NCBI GenBank assembly: GCA_017871115.1
Contig: JAFCIZ010000005.1
Span: forward strand, 4,643,501-4,707,500
Length of the DNA stretch: 64,000 bases
Direction of reading: 5' to 3'
Origin: Cunninghamella blakesleeana
Lineage: Eukaryota > Mucoromycota > Mucoromycetes > Mucorales > Cunninghamellaceae
The position numbers were made by a program, and so were the translations under genes. Each line of letters starts with the position of its first letter. The first letter of the stretch is position 1. Positions 14,003 through 25,009 of the stretch are shown piece by piece. Below the pieces are notes generated by a model. The model ran no database searches, was not told the origin of the DNA, and was given only the letters and a program-made list of their open reading frames with translations.

Positions 14003-14983
14003 ATGGATATATTTGATTCACCTTCGACCATAATAACAGAAAATGCAAAGTCTACCACCACCACTAATTCTATTCTATCCATTCCATCTTCCATCTTTTA
14101 TGGTATTCTCTATTATATCATTTATCCAATAGGCACGGTTATTTATTTTGGTTTAAAAGTGTTATTATACCCTATTTATTTATTCCTTTCATTATTCTTA
14201 ATTCAGCCTATAAAACTTTTGATTCATATTTGCGAAATCTTTTATCCCGTATTTATATATTTATTTGCAGCTGTGGTCATTGGAGTAGTAATAGGCATAT
14301 GTGCTGGATTTACCTCTGAAGCTTTAATTACTATTATTCGTAACGCTACTTGGGGACCTCCAAAAGAACAAGAAAAACAACAATACATTATGATGGATGA
14401 TGAAAATGATTATTATGAAGAAGAAGGAGATATGTATCAACATAATGATTATTATGAAAGTGAAGACGAAATTAACCATTTAATCGATCAAAAACAACAA
14501 CAAAGATTAAAGGAAAACTATGCATCCTATTATAAAAACAATAATAATAACAGATTTGATTCAAGTGGTGGTAGCAGTAATAGTGATCAAAATGATGACC
14601 AGCAACAGAAATATATGGATGGCTTTTATCAATCTTTTATGAAAAAAAATAAAAAGAAAACAACAGCTAATACTAGTACTTTATCAGAGAAAAAAAAAGG
14701 AAAACTACCAATGAATAATAATAATATAGATCAACTAGCTGATAAAGAAAAGAAAAAGAATAGACGGAATAGCTTGATTTTAACATCTCAAAATGCACAA
14801 TATTCTATCTCACCATTTGAAGAAGAAGATGAAGAAGATGAAGAATATAAAAATAAATTATATCATACATCTCTATCATCATCAAAAGAAAAGGATAACT
14901 GGAATTGGGCCGAAAGTGAAGAGGAAGAGGATACAAATTGGTTTGAAAATAAAGCATATTTAAGCCAGCCTGTTTCATCCTAA
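14003..14983 (+). CDS. membrane protein of unknown function with acidic cytosolic tail
   Basis: Single-exon gene, 326 residues; I do not recognise the family. Residues about 25-115 are hydrophobic and can form three or four membrane segments, two of them tyrosine- and proline-containing (YGILYYIIYPIGTVIYFGL, YPIYLFLSLFLIQPI) and the last glycine/valine-rich (AAVVIGVVIGICAGF). A WGPP motif ends the membrane part. The remaining ~200 residues are hydrophilic with Asp/Glu clusters, poly-Asn, Gln and Lys stretches, so disordered. The layout resembles fungal ER or vacuolar membrane proteins with long cytosolic tails, but no function can be assigned. The CDS runs from the first ATG to the stop without splice signals being needed. 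Confidence 0.75.
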   Translation: MDIFDSPSTIITENAKSTTTTNSILSIPSSIFYGILYYIIYPIGTVIYFGLKVLLYPIYLFLSLFLIQPIKLLIHICEIFYPVFIYLFAAVVIGVVIGICAGFTSEALITIIRNATWGPPKEQEKQQYIMMDDENDYYEEEGDMYQHNDYYESEDEINHLIDQKQQQRLKENYASYYKNNNNNRFDSSGGSSNSDQNDDQQQKYMDGFYQSFMKKNKKKTTANTSTLSEKKKGKLPMNNNNIDQLADKEKKKNRRNSLILTSQNAQYSISPFEEEDEEDEEYKNKLYHTSLSSSKEKDNWNWAESEEEEDTNWFENKAYLSQPVSS

Positions 14984-15414
14984 TTTTATATGTTTCTTTA
15001 TTTCTTTATTATTTACTATAAAAAAACTATGTATATTCTATCTTTATTTTATTATATATTACCATATTATAATATTATATATATATATATATATATACAA
15101 TTATTTTAATATATGATTGTTATTATTATCACCATTATTTTACTGCATTTATTTTTTGCTCAATAAATAAAAAAAATTAAAAGTCAGCGCGCAAAAAAAT
15201 TTGTTTTTATAATTTCTCTTTACTCCTTTTATTTTTTTATTTCTCTTTCTTTTATTTTTAAAAAATAATACATATATAAATTAATTATATATATATATAT
15301 ATACATATATATATTTATATATATATATTTATATATGTATGTAAATAAATATATGAATATATATATAATTAAATAAGTATTTAGTTTGCGTATTTTTTTA
15401 TAATAATAAAGGAA
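14984..15414. other. intergenic with AT microsatellites
   Basis: Spacer with (AT)n stretches at about 15077-15098 and 15285-15365. No gene recognised. Confidence 0.7.
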
Positions 15415-15951
15415 ATGAGTCAGCAAGTGATAGTAAACTCTTTTGGAGGTATAGGACCTATTTGCATACTATTAGATACAACTACTCAACAAACGATTCT
15501 TGATTTAAAAAAACATGTTACTCAAAGAACAAGTATTCCTACTACATTACAATGTATTAAAAATTTGTCTGGCCGATCATTAAAAGATCAAGATGCTATA
15601 TTTATGAATGATAAAGAAAAAGGACCTATTGTATTTAATATAAAAATCATTACTTCTTGGAAACCAGCCTATGCAGCAACAACAACAGTAAATAATAACA
15701 ATAATAACAATGGTTTATTAACAGAACAACAGCAAGATCAACAATTACAACGTATTAGTAAATATATTCGACATGATATTGATACTTTAAATCAAAATAT
15801 TAGTAGTAGTTTAAATAATAATAATAATACAACAACACTGACTTTTCGTGCTGCTACAATGATTATTAACACTAATGACGATTACCCATTACATACACCC
15901 TCAATAAAAGGGAAATCAAAAGAAACACGAAAAAGAAAATCTTGTGAATAA
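15415..15951 (+). CDS. protein with N-terminal ubiquitin-like fold, possibly Sde2-like
   Basis: Single exon, 178 residues. The first ~80 residues read as a beta-grasp domain: VIVNSFGGIG strand, ILDLKKHVTQRTSIPTTLQ helix and turn, then a GRSLKDQD loop. The pattern 'strand-FGG-strand, Thr-rich turn, helix, SIP' resembles the N-terminal ubiquitin-like domain of Sde2, a splicing and genome-stability factor. However, the Sde2 processing site GGKGG is absent, so orthology is doubtful. The rest is Asn/Gln/Thr-rich and ends in a basic cluster (KETRKRKSCE) that could act as a nuclear signal. Other ubiquitin-like proteins are equally possible. Confidence 0.6.
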   Translation: MSQQVIVNSFGGIGPICILLDTTTQQTILDLKKHVTQRTSIPTTLQCIKNLSGRSLKDQDAIFMNDKEKGPIVFNIKIITSWKPAYAATTTVNNNNNNNGLLTEQQQDQQLQRISKYIRHDIDTLNQNISSSLNNNNNTTTLTFRAATMIINTNDDYPLHTPSIKGKSKETRKRKSCE

Positions 15952-16249
15952 TAAAAAAAGATATAGTTTATTTTCTATTTTTTTATTTTTTTACATCAGC
16001 TGCTCTTTACTAATATAGCTATTCCCATTGTTTGTTATTTATTCCTATTATTATTATTACTATTATTATTATTAAACTTCAAAATTATTTATCTAGTATT
16101 CTCTTTTTATTTATTTTTTTGGGTATTATATTATACGTTTAGTATGTTTATTTTATTTTATCTCATTTTTTGTTGTACATATTTATTTTATTTTATTTAA
16201 CATGATATATTTGAAATAAATAATATATTTTTGTTAATTGCCTTTTTTT

Positions 16250-18292
16250 TTAATTTCTTGGAATCGCAAGAACCGAACTGTGCCATCCGCCTACATAAAA
16301 AACAAAAAATAAAAATATGTACATATATATTGATTAATTCCGGTTAAAAATTAAATTAATGATAATTATTTTAAAAAGTAATGCATTAAGTACTTACCAA
16401 AGCCAATAGCAAATACATACATATCTTTCAAAGCCTCTACTTCTTTTGGATAATCAAGCTCTACATTTTCTTCTCCTTCAGGAACTTCTCCATGCCCTAA
16501 AGCCCCAGCACTAAATGCACCCCAAGTCAATAAACTACCTTGATTTGTTAATGCACCATAATGGTAACTATCGTCAATATATTATAAAAATAATAAAAAA
16601 AAGGTATAAAAATTTAGTATATACGTAATTATTTACCATCTATTATATTTTCCTTTTCCTTTTTTATTACTATACTATTTCCTTTCTACTTTTTTTTTTT
16701 AAAAAAATAAACAGATAAAAAATACGTAATACTTACTCTCCAAAAGACATTTTACAAATTCCCTGATTCTCTAATTTTTTAGGATATTCATCAAAACTGT
16801 GATCCTGCTTTCCAATTAAGACTTGTCCGTCCAACGTGTAAACAGCAAAAGTACGGAAGGTGGCCGAAATAAATCGAGATAATTTTGATCGTTCATTATT
16901 TTCATTTTGATTTTCTTTTGCACCAAAATGAATATATTCAATGGTATGTTGACAAGGAGAAAAGGTTAATGCATCAGCTACAGAAGTATCGATTTTATAA
17001 ATACGACCAAATCGAGATAAAGCCAATGTTTCACTTTCCATTCCTGCAATTTGTACAATAGTATCCCCCTCTAAAATAGGCCTTGGTAATTTAGTTGCTG
17101 ATGAGGATGTTGATGAGGATCGATACAATTGGTCATTTTGGGCAATAGACGGTAAACTGACCTTTTTTATAGACGCTTCATCTAAAACTAAATCTTCAGA
17201 TATTAATTCCCCTCCTCCTTCTTCACCACCTGCACGCGTAGTGGTTGCAGTTACTGGTAAAGGTACAATGATGACTTCCCCACGATTAGTTAAAATAGAA
17301 GATTGACTCCAATTGGCCGTTACTTGAATAATGGTATAATCATTATTTTTGTTGATCGTAGAGGGTGGTAATCGAACACGTTGTGGTTGCCAAATATTTT
17401 TCCAATGCCATACATTGCCATCGCGATCTAAAGCTATGGCATGTGACCTTCCACAAGAAATAGACGCGATTTTAACATCATCGGGTAAATTAACACGGGT
17501 AGGTTGTCTTACTAAATCTGACCCTCTTGTTCTATGTCTCCAATGAGCTTCTTTATCTAACTATTTTTAAAAAAAAAATATAATATAGAAAAAAAAGAAT
17601 AGAATATTGAATTTATTTCAATGAATTAGACCCACTTATTTTATCTTTTTCTCTTAAAAAACTTTATATGAATAAATTTGCTATTTAATAAAAACTTACA
17701 ATTCCCCACATCCATACACCACCATATCTATCCAAAGCATGGAATGACCATCCACCAGCAGCTATATCAATAATATTTTTACCTCGTAAAAAAGTGATTT
17801 CATGAGGATTGGCCACTGAAACAGAATTACTATTTTTCGCATATAAATAAAAATAAAAATAGATAGATAAATATGTTAATAAAAAACAGAAATAAAATCA
17901 AGAAGGCAGTAATAGCAAAAAAAATAAAAATAAAAATAGCTACTACTATTATTATTTACTACTTACAAGAATCGGTGAACACCAATAATACGTGACCCAG
18001 CCCTAGTATCGTCCAAACCAAGTCGATGATCAACATTTTCACCCCAAGTATATACACGAGAATCACTTAGACGTTGATAAAGTTTTTTCCAGCCCATTTG
18101 ACGAAAACTAGCATCGAGAGGAATATGAAAATCCCTCATGACTAAATGTTTCCATACAAGTTCATCATCGCCAAGTTGAGCAAATTGTCGAGATGTTGAA
18201 GAAAACTGAACTAAAGATAAAGCATCAAGTTGACCTAATACATTATCTAATAAAATATCGGTTGGCAATTGTGAAATATGTTTACAAGACAT
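16250..18292 (-). CDS. F-box protein with RCC1-type beta-propeller (Saf1-like)
   Basis: Likely substrate adaptor of an SCF ubiquitin ligase. Exons 18292-17967, 17829-17700, 17560-16737, 16567-16398 and 16290-16250 give 496 residues. The N-terminal F-box reads ISQLPTDILLDNVLGQLDALSL with a WKHLVMRDF continuation. It is followed by RCC1-like blades: VYTWGENVDHRLGL, AAGGWSFHALDRYGGVWMWG, SCGRSHAIALDRDGNVWHW, and a closing IGFGGWHSSVLAI. This architecture matches yeast Saf1, which targets adenine deaminase, but the target here is unknown. The final exon is only 41 nt and completes the last blade. The divergent upstream region contains copy A of a 300-bp dispersed module. Confidence 0.87.
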
Positions 18293-18885
18293 GCCAAGTA
18301 TATATTTTTGTTTAATAGATAAAATAAATAATTAAATAAAGAGAGAGAAAGGAAAAGAAGAAAGGAAAAATAAAAAAAAAGAAAAAGATAAAAAAAAATT
18401 AGCCAAGAAAAAAAAAATGCATATTGAAATAAAATAGTAAAAAGGCGGGTCTTAAATTCTTTTAGCTTGATTTATAGCAAAAAAATAATAAAATTAAAGT
18501 CAGATAAGAGGGTTAGAGTCCAAATAAATAGGAATATGTAGTTTAGCGATATTATGAGATTAAAATAAAAGTTATGACAAAAGTTTTTAAAACAAGAAAA
18601 AGCTTCGTCTTTATTAAATTAGAATTAAAACTGAATTTATACATTTTTTGAAGATACACAAAAGATCATTAAAGTTATGAACCAAAAAAAATAATGAAAG
18701 TTATAATAAATCGCTATGGGCAAATTGATAAAACAGTGAATAAGAATTATTTCATTCTCAGATCAAGCTGAATTAACCAATTTTTTATTTTTATTCTCTT
18801 TTCCCTTTTCCTTTTTTATTTTATTCTACTTTATATATTCTATATTTTTGTATTTTAACCATAATAAATTAATTCATTATCAGTG
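18293..18885. other. divergent intergenic region containing module copy A
   Basis: Shared upstream region of the F-box gene and the hydrolase gene. Half of it is the 300-bp element listed separately. The rest is A-rich on the F-box side and pyrimidine-rich on the hydrolase side. Confidence 0.8.
18467..18766 (+). repeat. dispersed ~300-bp module, copy A
   Basis: Near-identical (about 94% by eye, one-base indels) to the reverse complement of 31555-31853. Both copies begin TTGATTTATAGC and end CTCAGATCAA, so the termini are short inverted repeats (TTGAT/ATCAA). No open reading frame. It ends 119 bp before the hydrolase start codon. Either a small non-autonomous transposon or a duplicated promoter block. 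Confidence 0.92.
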
Positions 18886-20335
18886 ATGAGTTCATTAAAA
18901 ATATTATCTGTAGTTGGTTTAGTAATAGCTATTATTTTAAGTAATCGGTCCTCACCTCAAAAAAAGACGTTATCTTCTTTATATGTGAATCCTTCTGATA
19001 TTTATACACCTGATTTTTATGAAGGTGGCCAGGATTTAGTTTTACCAGCTGGTAGAATGCGTTATTGGGAATTTGGCCCAAAGGATGGAAAAAAAGTAAT
19101 ATTAATTCATGGTATTTCTAGTGGAGCCTCTGTATATAATAAAGTGGCTCGCGATCTTGTAAGTTGAAATAAAATAATTCAATATATATATATATATATA
19201 TATATGCGTGTGTGTGTGTGTTTGTATACCTTGTTAAAAAAAAATAAAAGTAATTCAGATGACAAATAGAAAATATTAGTAAACTTATTCTATTTTTTAA
19301 AAAATCATCTTTTATTCTCCAAATATAGGCAAATAATGGTCATAGAGTATTGATTTTTGACCTTTGGGGTCGTGGCTACAGTGATGCTCCTTATACTTAT
19401 TATGATGAAACGCTTTATACAACACAAGTAGCTCTTCTTTTGCAAAAAGTTGGATGGACAAAAACTAATGTTGTGGGCGTATCTTTAGGTGGTAAGTATA
19501 TAATTATAATAAAAATATAAAGAAGAAAGGAAAGAAAAAAGAAACCTTGATCATTCCTTTTGTTTGTATATAATATGTATATAAATATACTTATTGTAGT
19601 CTATTTTTAATAATGGTGATATTTTAATTAGGTGGTATTGCTACATCTTTTGCTTCATTTTACCCTGAGATGGTTGATAAATTAGTTCTTCTTGCACCTA
19701 CTGGATTGATGTCAGAAAAAGACATTCCTTTTACTGGTAAAATAGCTCGTTTACCTTTTATTCGTCACATCATGTTACATCCTATTATTCGACCTATTGC
19801 CATTCTTGGTGTTACCCGGTTTTTCAAATCTACTCGAAAAGAGCCCTTTGATCAAGAAACTGAAAAAATTGCTAAAGCAGTTTTACATCAATTTCAACAT
19901 CATCCTGGATTTGTTCGTGCCTTTTTAGGTACTGTCATGGATTTTCCCTTTTTTGGACTTCAACCAAGATATGAAAGTATTGGAAAAAATGAATCGAAAC
20001 AAGTATTTGTTATTTGGGGTGATGCTGATAAGGTAAATAAATAATAACATATATAATAATAAAAGATTAAATATAATAAATATGAAAAAAAATAAAAAGA
20101 ATAATATAAAAAAATAAAAAAAATGACCGAGAAATATTTTTTTTCTTTTCAATCATGGACTGATTATATCATGTACATATATTAAAATTAGACTGTACCT
20201 TTTGAAAATGTTCACCTATTGAAAAAATATATTCCTCAAGCTGAAATTAAAGTTTTCCCTGGTGGTGGTCATGATGTATTAGTTAGTAAAGCCAAACAAG
20301 TTGCTGAAGACATTAATCAATTCCTTACTAAGTAA
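18886..20335 (+). CDS. alpha/beta hydrolase with N-terminal membrane anchor
   Basis: Serine hydrolase of the ABHD6/monoacylglycerol-lipase-like type; the substrate is unknown. Exons 18886-19158, 19329-19491, 19632-20032 and 20192-20335 give 326 residues. One hydrophobic segment at residues 4-20 anchors it. Fold motifs: VILIHGISSG oxyanion loop, FDLWGRGYSD, nucleophile elbow GVSLGG, late acid in VIWGDADK, and catalytic His in PGGGHDV. The triad is complete. The ATG at 18886 is preceded by in-frame GTG, which is not a plausible start. The upstream 300-bp module may supply its promoter (inference). Confidence 0.9.
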
Positions 20336-20579
20336 AAAGGGTTATGCGCCATTAATGCAGCCTTCTCCCTCCTTATTTTATTATTATTATTATTATTATT
20401 ATTTATTTTTTTAAAACCTCCCTTTTACACTCTCACACACACATATATACATATACACTTAATCCCATTTAAACTAGTTAGAAATTCTTTTTATTTCTTT
20501 TTTTTTTTTTCCTTTATTCATTTCTACCTTTCTATTCTGTATTAAAAAACCATCAATTTTTTATCATCATTTTTTTTTC
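20336..20579. other. short intergenic spacer
   Basis: Tandem plus-strand genes; contains an (ATT)n tract near 20380-20405 and a pyrimidine-rich leader. Nothing else seen. Confidence 0.7.
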
Positions 20580-22844
20580 ATGTTATTTATTATAATAATA
20601 TTATTATTACATTGTACATTATATGGCACTACAGCAATATCAACTTACGATACTTCATATTTTATAACCAAAATGAATGAACAATATAATCATGAAAATA
20701 ACATTGATGAAACCAGTATAGATGACGATGATTATGAACCACTACCAAGTGATCATTACCCGTTAGGGACAGGTTCACAAGACAACACTTTACCAAAATC
20801 ACTTGTCAACTCAACAGCCTTAAAAGCGAACGTTAGTGATTTTATTACTGTAGAACTTTTATGTGTAATTGATGATATCTATTGTAATAAAGTATTGATG
20901 GCTCTAAAAGATGCAGCTCAAGAATTAGCTCATGTTCTTTATTTAAAAGATAACATATTGTAAGGTTTTTTTTATTATTATTTTTTTTATTTTTTTGAAT
21001 AAGTATATAAAATTGGGATTTCTACGGTAAATCATTAAATAGTTAAAAATAAAAACTAATATATAAAAAACAGCATAAAATAATATGAATATTATATTAT
21101 ATTTTATTTATTTATAGAATTCGGGCTGCTTATTATGAATTTTGTGATCATAGCTGTGCCAATAATACATTTGGTTTAGGAGCTCCTTCTTCCCAAGTAA
21201 ATTGTCTATTTATTTTTATTTTCATATTTTATTTCTAACAAGACAACAACTAATATATCTATATATATTTATCTATTTATATATGACACATTTCTATTTT
21301 AGTTTACTCTTCCTTTTAAAGATGATGACATGGATTTTCTTTATCCTCAAGCCTTGGCCAAACAGCTATCACCTTATAAGCATCCAAGTGCCTGGGCAAC
21401 ACATGATATAGTGATTGAGTTAAACCATGACCCTTATATGAATGCAATTATAAATACGGAAACTGTACAACATGACAATAATAACAACAACAACAACGGA
21501 ACCGGTATTCCTCCATTTGGTAAATATTGGTTTAAGAAAGATCCAGATATTAAACCCTATCAAATTGATTTTCAATATATTATATTACACGAAATACTTC
21601 ATGGGTTAGGATTCATTAGTTCATGGGCAGCTTACTTTTCTAACGATATATCGCCTTTTCGGACACTTTTAAATAACATTTTTCATCCTACCGATCTACA
21701 ATATGTCACACCAAGTCTTTATTGGACAGTTCAGGCGCCTTCCGGGCCAACTTTTGTTACAGGATTTCAACCTACCATGATTTTTGATAAATTTTTATAC
21801 GTTAATACAGATCAACAACAACAACAGCAAGATTTACCTAATAATGAAGAGGGTGATCATCATCAAAATCACCATAAAAATAAGTCAGCACTATCATCAA
21901 TAACAGAATCATCATTAAAATCTAACCATATATCATTAATGGAACTGGGATTTAATATGCAAGATTATTGTGTTCAAGGATATGAAGCATTTATCATTAA
22001 TTTTGTACAATCGTTCAAAAAATCCAATCAATCTCAGCAATCCCATCAACTTTATTCCATGTTAAACGAAGGACGTAAACTTACTTTTGAATTCGGATTA
22101 CCAAATACAACTACTTCCCCTTCATTTCCTCTGTCTTCTAATTCATCCGCTTTTTCTCTCAATACGACATTTAACGCCAACTCTAATTCCTCTGTGAATA
22201 GTACATTTGAATTGAATAGCTATTTAAGCTCCACTTATACACATATGCCACTGCTTACTGGAAGCCAAGTTTTAAATTCATTAAACCATCATGAACAAAC
22301 TGGCAGATTATTTCGCCCTGGGATTATGATAGCTCATATGGATGATGCATTGCAGACAACACCTGATTTTATTATGACGTCTACATATCAACAAGGGAAA
22401 ACATTAGATCATATAGTGAATGAAGTTTACAAAAAGGTACCAGAAATTAATTATCATGAAATAATAAATAAAACAACATCTGTGGAACGCGTCTATCAGT
22501 CATCGATTGGACCTGGGATCTTACGTATATTAGATATGATGGGATATACAACAGTTTTAAGCGATGTCAATGATATTTTATTGATCATAAATGATCAGCA
22601 ACAACAGCAACAACAATCAACATCATCACAGCAACCACAACAACAATCTTATAATCATCGTAATAAGAAAAAAACCTACAATAATCATCGAAATGTATGT
22701 GATGATATGCATTCAACTTTACTTGGATTAAGGTCAACAAAACAATCTGATATCATTGGCGGAACTTCTAATACTTGCTCCCAAAAAAAAAACTTATCAA
22801 TAACAATAACAATAATATGGATTGTTATTATAGGGTTTATGTGA
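20580..22844 (+). CDS. secreted zinc metalloprotease-like protein with GPI-type C-terminus
   Basis: Exons 20580-20959, 21118-21196 and 21303-22844 give 666 residues. The N-terminal ~20 residues are a signal peptide (LFIIIILLLHCTLYG). A cysteine-containing domain follows, then the zinc-binding helix YIILHEILHGLGF near residue 249: an HExxHxxGF motif in which the third zinc ligand of classical metzincins is not at the usual place. The middle is rich in N-glycosylation sequons and Ser/Asn/Thr. The extreme C-terminus is a short hydrophobic stretch (SITITIIWIVIIGFM) with no basic tail, typical of GPI attachment signals. It is best read as a cell-wall or plasma-membrane metallopeptidase; the substrate is unknown. 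Confidence 0.8.
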
Positions 22845-22869
22845 AACTAATAGAATTTATATATATATA

Positions 22870-22900
<31 letters not shown>

Positions 22901-23874
22901 TTAATTTCATTTCTATTTATTTATTTATTTATAATAATACTTATTATTTGTTTTGTTTTGTATTCATATAATATTCTAATTTTTTTAATTCCTTATGATT
23001 TTCATTATTTTAGGTTTTTCCTTTTTTAAATGATTTATTCCTTTTTATTTGTTTTTAGATTACTTTTTTGTTGTTTTTTGTGTATTCACACGAATTTTAT
23101 TTCAAAAATTTCATTTCCGCTTTATTTATATATTCCAATTTTACAATAAAATATAAACACACACACACACACACACACGCACACACACGCGCATATATAT
23201 ATATATATATTATATTATAACACAACACATATAAAAAATTCAAGCACCCAACACATAAAAATAGCGTGAATGTTGTTATACAAACATCTATTTATTTATT
23301 TTCGATCTCCGTATCTACTTTTTTTTAAGCCCATGACCTAGCATTATTTACTTTTTTAATTGTTTACACCTTTTTTATATATAACGATATATTAGCATAA
23401 TTCCAAATATAATAAGAATCATAATAATAACAATAATAAAAAGGAGATGGATTGAAAAAGAAAGAAAGAAAAAAAATTTTTATTTGTTTTAGATTATTTT
23501 TTTTCTCTATTTCACTCTCTCTTATTATTTTTATTTTTTATATACTAATTTTTTAATCTGTAACAAAATATGAAGTAATAAAAAAAAATGTCAATTATAA
23601 AACCATAGCAACAATTCATTAAATATGGAAAATCATGCATCTATTTTCGAGTTTCTTTCGATCTCCTTTTGAACTTTGTTTTTCTTTCTCCTGCTCCGCC
23701 TCCTCCGCCTGGTTCTCCCCTAAAAAAAAAAATAAAAAAAATTGCATATAAATAAATAATAGTTGCCACCTCTTTTTTTCGTTTTTCTCTCTTTCTTTTT
23801 CTTTTCCTTTTCTCTCTTTTTTTTTTTTTTTCTCTCGATTTAATTTATTATTTTTTACTTTTATATCCACAACA
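22845..23874. other. intergenic with CA and AT microsatellites
   Basis: Contains (ATT)n at about 22865-22900 and (CA)n-(TA)n at about 23157-23210. A GC-richer CT tract at 23660-23720 and a T/C-rich leader precede the next gene. No coding region recognised. Confidence 0.75.
23157..23210. repeat. (CA)n followed by (TA)n microsatellite
   Basis: About 18 CA units with two CG interruptions, then about 10 AT units. Confidence 0.92.
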
Positions 23875-24607
23875 ATGAGAAATTCAGCATGTATTAAAGC
23901 TAAATGGACCACTTTTAAATCATGGATTATTCCATCACCAATAATATTATTACAACAAAAAAGAAAACAATATAATAATAAAAAAAAGCAACAACAAGAA
24001 TTAAAAGAAAAACAAGAACATTGTATTCAACAGCAAAGAAGACCATCTCATTGCACAAGCTGTTGTAGCCATACTTCATCTTTACAGCATCAAAAAAACT
24101 ATAATACTACTACTACTACTACAGCAGATGATCGTACTAGCTATTCATTTTTTAAACGCCGGCCTTCATCGTGTTCAGAAATGTCAGTGGCTGATCTTCA
24201 CCGGGAGGCTGAAAAATTATATGATCTATTTTTATTAGCCTTAGATGAGGTAAGAATAAAAGAAAAATAAGGAAAAAGGAAAAATTAATATATGTAAATA
24301 AATAAATATATAAATATTCATGATAATTTATTTTATTTTATTTTTTATATATAAATAGTTAAATTATGCGGGAGACTCACAAGGTACATTTTATTATATC
24401 AATGACCGCGTAAGTGCTAAAGAGGCTATTGAAAATTTCACAAATGCATCTATGCAATTATTAAATCAAGCACATGATCAACAATTTAAATCTCAATTAC
24501 AAGAATTGATATATCCAAGATTATATTTATTACAAAATAAATTCGATGCATTGCCCGATGATCCTAAACCACCTACTACAACTCAACCTTATTATTCTTG
24601 TCTATAA
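23875..24607 (+). CDS. small protein of unknown function with C-terminal helical domain
   Basis: Exons 23875-24249 and 24359-24607 give 207 residues; the family is not recognised. The N-terminal ~100 residues are basic, Gln-rich and Cys/Ser-rich (SHCTSCCSHTSS), with poly-Thr. From about residue 105 the sequence becomes ordered: DLHREAEKLYDLFLLALDELNYAG, then SAKEAIENFTNASMQLLNQA. These are amphipathic helices reminiscent of MIT or TPR-like helical hairpins. The intron interrupts the first helix in frame. A DDPKPPTTTQP tail closes the protein. MIT-domain membership would suggest a link to ESCRT/AAA ATPases but is only a guess. Confidence 0.7.
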
Positions 24608-25009
24608 AAAAAAAGATAAAAATATAAGAGCTAAAAAACTTTAAAAAAAAAATTCATACTCATATCATATATACATATTACATCATATAAAATTCACTCT
24701 CTCATTTTTTTAATATACCCCCCCCCAAAGAAAAAAAACCAACTTTTTTTTTTTTTTTTTTACTCATCATCATCATCCACCCCCTTATCTATATTCTTTT
24801 CTCGTTTATATAATTATTTATTACCATCATCATCCTTTATACATATAAAAAGTAAAATAAAATAATATACCTATTGTAAATATTTTTATTATAATTATTA
24901 TTCAAAGAAACTTCCGAAACTAAAAAGAAGGTGAATAGAAAAATTTAAAACGCCTATTTTTCTTTTTCTTTTTTTTCTTTTTTTTTTTTTTTTTGAAAAA
25001 AATAGTACG
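24608..25009. other. intergenic spacer with poly-C run
   Basis: AT-rich, with an unusual uninterrupted run of nine C at 24718-24726 and long poly-T runs. The T-rich leader of EFR3 ends it. Confidence 0.75.

Noticed and set aside
18467..18766. tRNA-derived SINE interpretation of the 300-bp module
   Set aside because: A GGTTCATAACT stretch vaguely resembles a B box, but no A box at the right distance, no tRNA-like fold and no poly-A tail were seen.
23619..23912. Minus-strand frame opposite the start of the 23875 gene
   Set aside because: Lys/Glu/Arg repeats come from the pyrimidine-rich leader of the plus-strand gene; antisense shadow.
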